Source: Chromera velia
Taxonomy: Eukaryota; Sar; Chromeraceae
Assembly: GCA_018398765.1 (NCBI GenBank)
Contig: JAHBMJ010000146.1
Span: 62,001 to 126,000 of the forward strand
Length of the DNA: 64,000 nucleotides
Reading direction: 5' to 3'
Every line of letters starts with the position of its first letter. Position 1 is the first letter of the stretch. The notes beneath the pieces are model-generated. The model saw only the letters and a list, made by a program, of their open reading frames with translations. It made no database searches and was not told the DNA's origin. The translations under genes and the position numbers were made by a program. This document shows positions 1 through 7,070 of this stretch, piece by piece.

Positions 1-785
1 GACAGGACGCGCCGATCATCGAACTGCGCAACATCGTCAAGCGGTTCGGCAATGTGGAAGCGCTGTCGGGCGTGTCGATGACGGTCCGCAAGGGCGAGGT
101 TCTGGGGCTTCTTGGCGACAATGGCGCGGGCAAGTCGACCCTGGTCAAGACGCTGGCCGGCGTGCACGACCCCGACGAGGGCGAGATCGTCGTCAAGGGC
201 GTGCCGCGCAAGCCGTGGACGCCGCTTGCGGCGCGCGACGCGGGCATCGAGACGGTGTTTCAGGATCGCGCGCTCGCGCCGCAGCACTCCATCGTCACCA
301 ACATCTTCATGGGCCGCGAGATCACCAACGCGGTCGGCCTGATCCGCGTGCAGCGACAGATCGACGAGGCCAACCGCCTGATGCGCGAGATCGGCTTCAC
401 CTCCAAGGTGTTCAACCCCGAAAGCACGGTCGGCCATCTCTCCGGCGGCGAGCGTCAGGGCGTCGCGATCGCCCGCGCGCTCTACAACCAGGCCGACGTG
501 ATCGTTCTCGACGAGCCGACCACGGCGCTTTCGCTGACCGAGACGCAGAAGGTGTTCCGCTTCGTGGAGGCGGTGAAGGCGTCGGGGCGGACCGTCGTCT
601 TCATCGGCCACAACATCTACCATGTCTGGGAGATCGCCGACCGCTTCTTCGTCATCGACCGCGGTCGCGAGGCCTTCGAGGGCGAGAAGGCGGCCTTCAC
701 CGGCGCCGATCACCTCATCGAGATGATGCACCAGCTCGCCGAGACCGGCAAAGCGGACACGGGCACGCTCGTGAACGCGGCATAA
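1..785 (+). CDS. Sugar ABC transporter ATP-binding protein, 5' end cut by window
   Basis: This is the ATPase of a ribose/fructose-type (CUT2) sugar importer, acting at the inner face of the membrane. The frame is open from base 3 and reads QDAPIIELRNIVKRFGNVEA before an internal GTG at 54, so the true start lies just upstream and only a few residues are missing. Visible motifs are Walker A GDNGAGKST, Q-loop VFQD, signature LSGGERQ, Walker B VIVLDEPT and the H-loop GHN. It has one nucleotide-binding domain (about 260 residues), like FrcA, not two as in RbsA/XylG. The permease follows 10 bases later. The substrate cannot be read from sequence; the binding protein is probably just outside the window. 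Confidence 0.93.
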   Translation, partial: QDAPIIELRNIVKRFGNVEALSGVSMTVRKGEVLGLLGDNGAGKSTLVKTLAGVHDPDEGEIVVKGVPRKPWTPLAARDAGIETVFQDRALAPQHSIVTNIFMGREITNAVGLIRVQRQIDEANRLMREIGFTSKVFNPESTVGHLSGGERQGVAIARALYNQADVIVLDEPTTALSLTETQKVFRFVEAVKASGRTVVFIGHNIYHVWEIADRFFVIDRGREAFEGEKAAFTGADHLIEMMHQLAETGKADTGTLVNAA

Positions 786-795
786 GGAGATAGCA

Positions 796-1851
796 ATGAG
801 CGATGCAACGCCCGCCGCCGCCAAGCCCGTCGAGGCCGTCGTGAGCGCAGTGGACAGGCGGCAGGAGCAGTCGTCCTGGTTTCGCTTCTACCGGCGCAAC
901 GGCCGCGCCCTGAACGCCTTTCTGGCGCTGGTGCTCGTCTGGGCTGTTTTCGCCGTCAACAATCCGGTGCTGTTCCTCAATCCGGTGTACTACAACGCGT
1001 TCCTGTTCACCGTGCCGGCGACGATCTTCCTGACCACTTCGCTGGTGTTCGTCATCGTGTCCGGGGAACTCGATCTCGCGTTTCCCTCGGTCGTCGGTGC
1101 GGCCGGCGGTGTCTTCATGTATCTGGTCGTTCTCGACGTGCCCGTGCTGGCGGCCTTTTTCGTCACGCTCGGCTTTGGCGCGCTGATCGGCCTCGGCATC
1201 GGCGCCATCGTCGTCTACGGCAAGATCTCCTCGCTCGTGGCGACGCTGGGCCTGAACTTCTTCATTCTCGGCTTGGTCAACCTTCTGGCCCAGGGGCGCA
1301 CCATTTCCGCTCCCGATGCGGTCGGCACGTTCGGCAACCTGCTGCTGGTCGGCAAATGGGAATTGTTCGATACCGGCCTGCAGATCCCGAACCATTTCGC
1401 CTGGGCGCTGGCCTGGACGGTCTTCTGTTACGTCTTGTTCAAGTATCACCGGTTCGGTGTGCGCGTGCAGCTCGTCGGCGACAATTCCGAGAGCGCCCGG
1501 CAGATGGGCATCAACGTCGAACGCATCCGCGTCGGCGTCTTCATCTTCTCGGGGATTGCCGCGGCGATCACCGGCGCGGTCCTCGTGCAGATGGCCAATA
1601 TGGTGTGGTTTCCGACATCGGGCAAAGCCTATCTGCTGATCGCCCTTGCGGCGCTGTTCGTCGGCGGCACGCCGACATGGGGCGGCGTCGGCACGATCTT
1701 CGGCGCCTTCTTCGGCGCGCTCACGGTGACGCTGATCCCCTCTGGCGCGGTCGGCGCGGGTTTCGCCGGGTTCTGGACGGACTTCCTGTTCGGCCTCGTG
1801 ATCATCCTGACCATGGTCGCACACAGGTTCTCGGGCGCAAGGGTGCGCTGA
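796..1851 (+). CDS. Sugar ABC transporter permease (RbsC/FrcC family)
   Basis: Membrane subunit of the importer whose ATPase precedes it. The 351-residue protein has a hydrophilic N-terminal 45 residues and then a series of hydrophobic segments typical of BPD_transp_2 permeases. The loop GDNSESARQMGINVERI followed by a glycine/alanine-rich helix is the family's ATPase-contact region. An AGGAGA Shine-Dalgarno at 785-790 supports the ATG at 796. One base separates its stop from the SDR gene downstream, so the transporter and the dehydrogenases are very likely one operon. This points to uptake plus oxidation of a sugar or sugar acid; the exact substrate is unknown. Confidence 0.93.
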   Translation: MSDATPAAAKPVEAVVSAVDRRQEQSSWFRFYRRNGRALNAFLALVLVWAVFAVNNPVLFLNPVYYNAFLFTVPATIFLTTSLVFVIVSGELDLAFPSVVGAAGGVFMYLVVLDVPVLAAFFVTLGFGALIGLGIGAIVVYGKISSLVATLGLNFFILGLVNLLAQGRTISAPDAVGTFGNLLLVGKWELFDTGLQIPNHFAWALAWTVFCYVLFKYHRFGVRVQLVGDNSESARQMGINVERIRVGVFIFSGIAAAITGAVLVQMANMVWFPTSGKAYLLIALAALFVGGTPTWGGVGTIFGAFFGALTVTLIPSGAVGAGFAGFWTDFLFGLVIILTMVAHRFSGARVR

Positions 1852-1852
1852 C

Positions 1853-2581
1853 ATGCCGGTCGCCGTCATCACCGGGGCGGCCGGGGGGATCGGCGCGGCA
1901 ACGGCGCGCATCATGGTCGAAGCCGGGTTCGAACTGGCGTTGATCGACCGGGTCGAAGCGAAGCTTCCGGGCGGCGCGACGGGGCTGGGCGTTGCCTGCG
2001 ATATCGCCGATCCCGGTTCGGTCGAGACCGCCTTTACGGCGATCGCCGAGCGGTTCGACGTCATCGACGCGCTGATCAACATCGCCGGCATCAATCACCG
2101 ATCGCCGGTCGCCGAGATGGCCGTCGCCGACTGGGATCGCATGATGGATGTCAATGTGGGCGGGATGTTCCTGACGGCCAAGTTCGGCCTGCCCTTGCTC
2201 GAGCGGGGAACGGGCAGGGCGATCGTCAACATGGCGTCGGTCTCCGGCCATGTCGCCACGGTCGACTATCCGGCTTACGTGACGACCAAGGCGGCGGTGG
2301 AGAGCTTCACCGTCGCGCTCGCCCAGGAGGCGGCGACGCGGGGCATCAGGGTCAACGCCGTCGCGCCGGGCTGGGTCAATGCCGGCTTCACCGACAAGGC
2401 GCTCGCCGAGACCGACGATCCCGACGCGCTTCACGGCGCGGCCCGCGACGCCCACCTTCTCGGCCGCATGGCCGAACCGGACGAGGTGGCACGGGCGGTG
2501 CGTTGGCTCGCGTCCGACAAGGCCTCTTTCGTCACCGGCCAGACGCTGTTCGTCGACGGCGGCTTCATGCGGAAGCACTGA
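1853..2581 (+). CDS. SDR-family NAD(P)-dependent oxidoreductase, copy 1
   Basis: Classical short-chain dehydrogenase of 242 residues, cytoplasmic. It shows the cofactor motif TGAAGGIG (residues 7-14), NIAG (76-79) and the catalytic set Ser129, Tyr142, Lys146. The C-terminal VNAVAPGW and FVDGGFMRKH are typical of the FabG-like clan. It is closely related to the next gene along its whole length (shared PGWV, HLLGRMA, ASFVTG and VDGGF segments), so the two arose by tandem duplication. Given the sugar importer upstream, it probably oxidises an imported sugar, lactone precursor or sugar acid. The substrate is inference only. Confidence 0.9.
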   Translation: MPVAVITGAAGGIGAATARIMVEAGFELALIDRVEAKLPGGATGLGVACDIADPGSVETAFTAIAERFDVIDALINIAGINHRSPVAEMAVADWDRMMDVNVGGMFLTAKFGLPLLERGTGRAIVNMASVSGHVATVDYPAYVTTKAAVESFTVALAQEAATRGIRVNAVAPGWVNAGFTDKALAETDDPDALHGAARDAHLLGRMAEPDEVARAVRWLASDKASFVTGQTLFVDGGFMRKH

Positions 2582-2582
2582 C

Positions 2583-3290
2583 ATGGCCGGCAAGGGCACC
2601 ATCGCGATCACCGGAGCGGCGGGCGGCATCGGCCTCGCTACGGTTCGGTGCGTTCAGGCGGCGGGTCTGCGGGCCGCCGCGCTCGATCTGAACCCGGTCG
2701 CGGAAGCCGGTCTCAGCCACGCGCTCGACCTTGCTGACGAGGAGGCGATCGCGCGCGCCTTCGAGGCGATCGGCCCGCTCGCCGGCCTTGTCTGCATAGC
2801 CGGCATGAACGCACGCGGCCGGGTCGAGGACCTGCCGTGGACAACCTGGCGAAGGGTCATGGCCGTCAATGTGCGCGGCACGATGCTGGCGATGAAACAT
2901 GCAGCCCCGCGTCTCGTCGGGGGCGCATCAATTGTCCTGACCTCCTCGGTGTCCGCCCATATCGGCACCGATGGCTATGTCGCCTACCACACCTCCAAGG
3001 GCGCTGTTCTTGGGCTGATGCGGGCGGCAAGCGGCGAGTTCGCCGAGCGGAGCGTGCGTGTCAACGCGGTCAGTCCGGGCTGGGTCGACACGCCGTTCAC
3101 CGACCGCGCCCTGGCCGAACTGCCCGATGGCGAAGCGATCCGCGCGTCGGCCGGAAAGGCGCATCTGCTCGGCCGCATGGCGCGTCCCGCCGAAATCGCC
3201 GAAGCGATCATGTTCCTGTTGTCGGACGAGGCAAGCTTCGTCACGGGCGCGGAACTGATCGTCGACGGCGGCTTCCTGCGCAAGCGTTAG
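2583..3290 (+). CDS. SDR-family NAD(P)-dependent oxidoreductase, copy 2
   Basis: Second SDR of the tandem pair, 235 residues. The ATG at 2583 lies one base after the previous stop; a longer frame runs upstream but only overlaps copy 1. Motifs are TGAAGGIG (10-17), IAG (72-74) and catalytic Ser122, Tyr135, Lys139. The active site and the C-terminal HLLGRMA and ASFVTGAELIVDGGF parts match copy 1, while the segment between residues 30 and 60 is shorter and different. That pattern suits two dehydrogenases for successive or alternative polyols or sugar acids in one pathway. The substrate is unknown. Confidence 0.9.
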   Translation: MAGKGTIAITGAAGGIGLATVRCVQAAGLRAAALDLNPVAEAGLSHALDLADEEAIARAFEAIGPLAGLVCIAGMNARGRVEDLPWTTWRRVMAVNVRGTMLAMKHAAPRLVGGASIVLTSSVSAHIGTDGYVAYHTSKGAVLGLMRAASGEFAERSVRVNAVSPGWVDTPFTDRALAELPDGEAIRASAGKAHLLGRMARPAEIAEAIMFLLSDEASFVTGAELIVDGGFLRKR

Positions 3291-3356
3291 CTGGACGCGA
3301 TTGTGGTCGCCCGGAAGCAGAGCGTGACACCATCAAAGCCACCGACGCCGACGGAC

Positions 3357-4541
3357 ATGGAAACCTGCGTCATCGTCGGCGCGGGCGAGTGCGGCGTGCG
3401 CGCCGCCCTGACGCTGCGCGAGGCCGGCTTTGCGGGCCGGATTCGTCTGTTCGGTGAGGAGCGGCACGCGCCCTACGAACGGCCGCCCCTGTCCAAGAGC
3501 TTTCCGCCCGAAATCAAGCCGATCGTGCCGCCGAAAGAGCTGGCCGACGCCGGTATCGAGCTCATGCTTGGCGCGCGGGCCGTCGCGCTGGATACGGCGG
3601 AAAGGCTCGTGCGCTTCGATGATGCCGACCCGGTGCGGTACGACCGGTTGCTGCTGGCGACGGGCGCAAGGGCGCGGATCCCGGCCGGCTTCGAAGGTGC
3701 CCTGGCGCTGCGGACCCTCGACGATGCACGCCGGATCGCCGATGCGATCGTCCCGGGTGCGCGCCTCGGCATCGTCGGTGGTGGCGTTCTGGGGATGGAA
3801 CTGGCCGCCACGGCGCGAAGCGGCGGTGCCGACGTGACCGTGTACGAGGCCGGCGCTGTGCTGATGGGCCGCGCGGTGCCGGAGCCGATCGCAGCGATGC
3901 TGGAAGCGCGCCACATCGAGGCGGGCGTGCGGATCGTCAAGAACGCCGATGTGACCGGTGCATCGGTGAACCAAGTCCGCACCGGTGATGGAGCGGTCAA
4001 TACCCATGATCTCGTCGTCTGCGCCATCGGTGCCGTGCCGGCCACCGATCTGGCCGAAACGGCCGGGCTGGAAGTCGACAACGGCATTGCCGTCGACGCG
4101 CATTTCAGGACGTCGGTCCGGAATGTCTTTGCCGCCGGTGACTGCTGCACCTTTCTGTGGCGTGGCGCCATGGTGCGCCTCGAAAGCTGGCGGGCGGCGC
4201 AGGACCAGGGTGCGCACGCGGCGCGCGCCATGCTTGGCGATCTTCACCCTTACGATAACGTTCCCTGGTTCTGGTCGGACCAGTACGAACTCGGGCTTCA
4301 GGTGGCTGGTCTGTGCCGGGCGGATCGGCCGTACACGCGCCGTCCGGTAGCGGCGAACGGAGTGCTGCTGCTCCAGCACGATGAGCACGGGGCCCTGGTA
4401 TCGGTCAGTGGCGTCGGCGAGGGCAATTCGGTCGCGCGGGATGTCAAGCTGGGCGAACGCCTGATCGAGCGCGACGTCAGGATCGACCCCGCGCAACTGG
4501 CCGATCCGGCGGTCGGCCTGAAGACCTTGCTGCGCCGATGA
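3357..4541 (+). CDS. FAD-dependent ferredoxin/rubredoxin-reductase-type oxidoreductase
   Basis: NAD(P)H:ferredoxin reductase-type flavoprotein of 394 residues, of the kind that feeds electrons to oxygenase ferredoxins or P450s. Visible are the FAD dinucleotide motif VGAGECG (7-13), PYERPPLSK (39-47), the NAD motif IVGGGVLGME (139-148), a late FAD motif FAAGDCC and a C-terminal reductase domain beginning near PWFWSDQYELGLQVAG. The ATG at 3357 was preferred to a GTG at 3303 because the FAD fold starts directly after it. It lies 66 bases after the second SDR and probably closes that operon. No ferredoxin or oxygenase partner is present in the window. Confidence 0.88.
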   Translation: METCVIVGAGECGVRAALTLREAGFAGRIRLFGEERHAPYERPPLSKSFPPEIKPIVPPKELADAGIELMLGARAVALDTAERLVRFDDADPVRYDRLLLATGARARIPAGFEGALALRTLDDARRIADAIVPGARLGIVGGGVLGMELAATARSGGADVTVYEAGAVLMGRAVPEPIAAMLEARHIEAGVRIVKNADVTGASVNQVRTGDGAVNTHDLVVCAIGAVPATDLAETAGLEVDNGIAVDAHFRTSVRNVFAAGDCCTFLWRGAMVRLESWRAAQDQGAHAARAMLGDLHPYDNVPWFWSDQYELGLQVAGLCRADRPYTRRPVAANGVLLLQHDEHGALVSVSGVGEGNSVARDVKLGERLIERDVRIDPAQLADPAVGLKTLLRR

Positions 4542-4581
4542 GCCGTTCCCGCCGCAGCAAGGATACGCGCGTCTGCGCCGT

Positions 4582-4887
4582 TCAGAGCGGTTCGGTCCAG
4601 ACGAACGCCGGCGGCTCGGCATATTGCGCGAAGTCCTTTGCGAGCGCCTTCATCGTGTCGCTGACCAGATCCTTGTCGAACGCCTGGGGGTCGGAGACGT
4701 CGAGGATCTCGACGTAATCATGCGGGGACGGCTTGTCGCCAACGGTGGATGCGCAGCGGTGGACCGTGAACGAGGCAACGCTGTCGAAGGCATTGACCTG
4801 GGGAATGTCGACCGTGCGCGCCCATTCCTCGTAGGCTTTCGGATCGGTTTCCGGCTTGAGCGAGAAGAATACGAGCATGCGACGCAT
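4582..4887 (-). CDS. HapK/RedY-like small protein (dimeric alpha/beta-barrel type)
   Basis: A 101-residue protein resembling the REDY/HapK family, first known from prodiginine pigment clusters, with a ferredoxin-like alpha/beta fold. Supporting features are the opening strand MLVFFSLKP, the YEEWARTVDIPQVN helix, the central DYVEILDVSD strand, TMKALAKDFAQ and a closing strand AFVWTEPL. A strong GGAGG lies just before the ATG at 4887. It is the last gene of a leftward operon after the Ldh dehydrogenase and the XRE-cupin regulator. No pigment genes are nearby, so here it is probably a small accessory or enzyme in a catabolic route. Family assignment is from memory of the motif pattern. Confidence 0.7.
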   Translation of the reverse strand: MRRMLVFFSLKPETDPKAYEEWARTVDIPQVNAFDSVASFTVHRCASTVGDKPSPHDYVEILDVSDPQAFDKDLVSDTMKALAKDFAQYAEPPAFVWTEPL

Positions 4888-4935
4888 GTTGGCCTCCGTT
4901 CGTGCTGGGGAGATCAGTTCGGTCCGGGTCGCGCC

Positions 4936-5616
4936 TCACTCGGCCAGCGCGCCCGAGACCTGCGAGCAGATCCACAGGACCGTCGCGGGTTCGTCGCCGG
5001 TCGACACCAGCGCGTGACCCATCGTGCTGTCGAAATAGCAACTGTCGCCAGGGCCGAGGCGGGCCGGTGCATAATGCTCGGTGTGCAGCGTCACCTCGCC
5101 GGACAGAACGTAGAAGAATTCCTCGCCCGCGTGGCTGATCATCGCGCTGAACGATTGGGTCGAGTGCGCCTTGATCTCGCTGAGCAGCGGGACGAACTTC
5201 TTGTTTGCAAGGTCCGTACACAGCATCTCGTAATCATAGTGGCCGGTGCTGTGCTTGATGCCCTCGCCGCGGCGCGTGATCGCCCGCCTGCCGCTGATCG
5301 CGGGCACGGACTTGCCTTCGAACAACTCGCCGACATCGACGCCGAGACCGGAGGCAAGGCTGACGATCGAATCGTAGGTCGGCGACATCTGGCCGTTCTC
5401 GATCTTCGACAGGGTCGAGGGCGCCAATGCGCTGCGCTTGGCGAGCTGATTCAGGGTCAGTCCCGCGGCCAGACGCAATTGGCGCACCGTCGTCGAGAGC
5501 GTGAGGGAGCGATTGACCGGCACTGTGTCTCCATTGTGTCGATCGACGAGGTTGCGCAGCGGGTGCTTCTCGTCGCTGGTCTGTTCGATCGAACGTGCCC
5601 GGCTTTGCTCTGTCAT
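4936..5616 (-). CDS. XRE-family transcriptional regulator with C-terminal cupin
   Basis: A 226-residue DNA-binding regulator. Residues about 43-97 form an XRE helix-turn-helix (LTLNQLAKRSALAPSTLSKI), and residues about 150-220 form a single cupin barrel (HAGEEFFYVLSGEV) that usually binds a small-molecule ligand. It sits in the middle of the leftward operon Ldh - regulator - HapK-like, facing a divergent importer/HyuAB operon. The simplest reading is a local regulator that senses the imported compound. The palindrome in the shared promoter region (about 6740-6769) is the obvious candidate binding site, but nothing in the sequence proves that link. Confidence 0.9.
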   Translation of the reverse strand: MTEQSRARSIEQTSDEKHPLRNLVDRHNGDTVPVNRSLTLSTTVRQLRLAAGLTLNQLAKRSALAPSTLSKIENGQMSPTYDSIVSLASGLGVDVGELFEGKSVPAISGRRAITRRGEGIKHSTGHYDYEMLCTDLANKKFVPLLSEIKAHSTQSFSAMISHAGEEFFYVLSGEVTLHTEHYAPARLGPGDSCYFDSTMGHALVSTGDEPATVLWICSQVSGALAE

Positions 5617-5667
5617 GGAAGTCGAATCCTGTTTCGATGCGTGGGCGCTGTGGTTTTCATCCCGTCG

Positions 5668-6702
5668 TCAGCCTTCCAGAAGCGCGTCGAGCCTGGCGCG
5701 TTCTTCCGCGCCGATGCGGATGCCTTCCCGCTCGGCACGTTTCCGATTGCGGTAGCGTCGATCAGCCGGAAGTCGCTGCACGCCTGCGGACCGCATGTCC
5801 TTGATCAATGTCTCGACCCTCTCGCCGAACGGCCGCCCGCCTGCATGTTGCGGATCTATCAGGAGCACGAACTGGCCGGTGTGCGGCGTCTGCGCGCCGT
5901 CATGGCCGGACCAGTCGAATTCGTGCGAGAAGTGCCCGCCGGTCAGGCCGGCCGCGAGCAGTTCGACCATCATCGACAAGGCCGACCCCTTGTGTCCGCC
6001 GAACGTGAGCAGGGCGCCGCCGTTCAGCACCGCGCCGGGGTTCGTGGTCGGCGCCCCGTTCGCATCGACGCCGACGCCTTGCGGCAATGGCTGGCCGGTC
6101 CTTGCGGCAATCTGAACGTCGCCGTTCGGGATCGCACTCGTCGCCATGTCGAAGACCAGTGGATCATCACCGGCTCGCGGCGCGGCGAAAGCGATCGGGT
6201 TCGTACCGAACAGCGGGCGATCGCCCCCGTGCGGCACCGTGCAGCGAAAGCTGTTGACGACGCTGAACGCGATCAGCCCGCCCCGCGCGAAGGGTTCGAC
6301 ATCCGGCCACAGCGCGCTGAGATGGTGCGAGCCGCGGATGGCGATGGCGGCGAGGCCGGTGCGGCGCGCCTTGTCGACGGAGATTTCGCGGGCCGACTCG
6401 AGTGCCGGCTGCGCGAAGCCGTTTCGTGCATCGACACGGCAGTAGGCAGGCGCCGCGTCCTCGACGGTGGGGACGGCGGTGCCGTCGACCCATCCGCAAT
6501 CGAGCGAGGACGCATAACCGGCCATGCGGAAGACGCCGTGACTCGTGCATCCGTCACGCTCGCACATCGCGCAATTGCGCGCGATGATCTCCGCCACGTG
6601 ATCGTTCGCGCCGTGCCTGACCAAGATCGTCGTCAGCAGTTCGACCAGCTGACCGAACGCGATCCGATCACCGGTCCTTGCAAGGGTGTCCGCTTGCTGC
6701 AT
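5668..6702 (-). CDS. Ldh-family NAD(P)-dependent oxidoreductase (malate/lactate/ureidoglycolate type)
   Basis: Member of the LDH2/MDHG2 family, 344 residues from the ATG at 6702; a longer in-frame extension upstream overlaps the promoter and is rejected. Motifs are SHGVFR (54-59), GSHHLSAL (124-131), PLFGTNPIAFAAP (163-175), DMATSA (185-190) and FGGHKGSALSMMVELLAAGL (214-233). The family includes lactate, malate, ureidoglycolate, delta-1-piperideine-2-carboxylate and pyrroline-2-carboxylate reductases. It leads the leftward operon and sits opposite a HyuAB/dipeptide importer operon. Ureidoglycolate or cyclic-imino-acid chemistry would therefore fit, but the substrate is not determined. Confidence 0.9.
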   Translation of the reverse strand: MQQADTLARTGDRIAFGQLVELLTTILVRHGANDHVAEIIARNCAMCERDGCTSHGVFRMAGYASSLDCGWVDGTAVPTVEDAAPAYCRVDARNGFAQPALESAREISVDKARRTGLAAIAIRGSHHLSALWPDVEPFARGGLIAFSVVNSFRCTVPHGGDRPLFGTNPIAFAAPRAGDDPLVFDMATSAIPNGDVQIAARTGQPLPQGVGVDANGAPTTNPGAVLNGGALLTFGGHKGSALSMMVELLAAGLTGGHFSHEFDWSGHDGAQTPHTGQFVLLIDPQHAGGRPFGERVETLIKDMRSAGVQRLPADRRYRNRKRAEREGIRIGAEERARLDALLEG

Positions 6703-6739
6703 CTCGATCCCGTCTTTCGTGGGCTTGGGGCGCTTCTTT

Positions 6740-6780
6740 CTTATGAGACGACATAAATTCTTATAAGAAACAATTGTCAA
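6740..6780 (-). promoter_or_regulatory. Promoter of the Ldh operon with an operator-like palindrome in its spacer
   Basis: On the minus strand TTGACA (6775-6780) and TTTATG (6752-6757) are separated by 17 bases. The last 12 bases of that spacer are a perfect palindrome TTCTTATAAGAA (6758-6769). A weaker copy, CTTATGAG (6740-6747), is centred exactly 20 bases away, two helical turns, beside the predicted transcription start. This geometry is typical of a repressor-controlled promoter. The start codon at 6702 would leave a leader of about 40 bases. Confidence 0.55.
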
Positions 6781-6929
6781 CCCGGGAGACGGCTGTCCCT
6801 CACGTTTGCGCACAAACCGATGCCGTGGCTTACCGAGAAAAGTGTTGGAGATACAGTCGACTAGAAGGCTCTCCGACTGACGATTTCCGGGAACGGGTCG
6901 TTTTTCGCCGAAAGGGTCACGTGGCAGGA

Positions 6930-6960
6930 TTGACAGTTCGCCAACGCTATGCACTATAAG
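6930..6960 (+). promoter_or_regulatory. Candidate promoter of the importer/hyuAB operon
   Basis: TTGACA (6930-6935) and TATAAG (6955-6960) with a 19-base spacer, which is long. The -10 element lies in ACTATAAGAA, resembling one half of the palindrome found in the facing promoter. The rest of the 368-base divergent intergenic stretch (6703-7070) holds no gene that I can support. It is AT-richer than its surroundings and ends with an AAGGAGGAGG ribosome-binding site at about 7056-7065. Confidence 0.4.
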
Positions 6961-7070
6961 AAAATAAATTTCCTCTCGGCCATGCTTGCCGCGGCACAGG
7001 GGAGGAGATCGGGCGGTTGCGCACCACGGCGCGGTCCCCGCCAGGGCACCGATTGAAGGAGGAGGATCCC

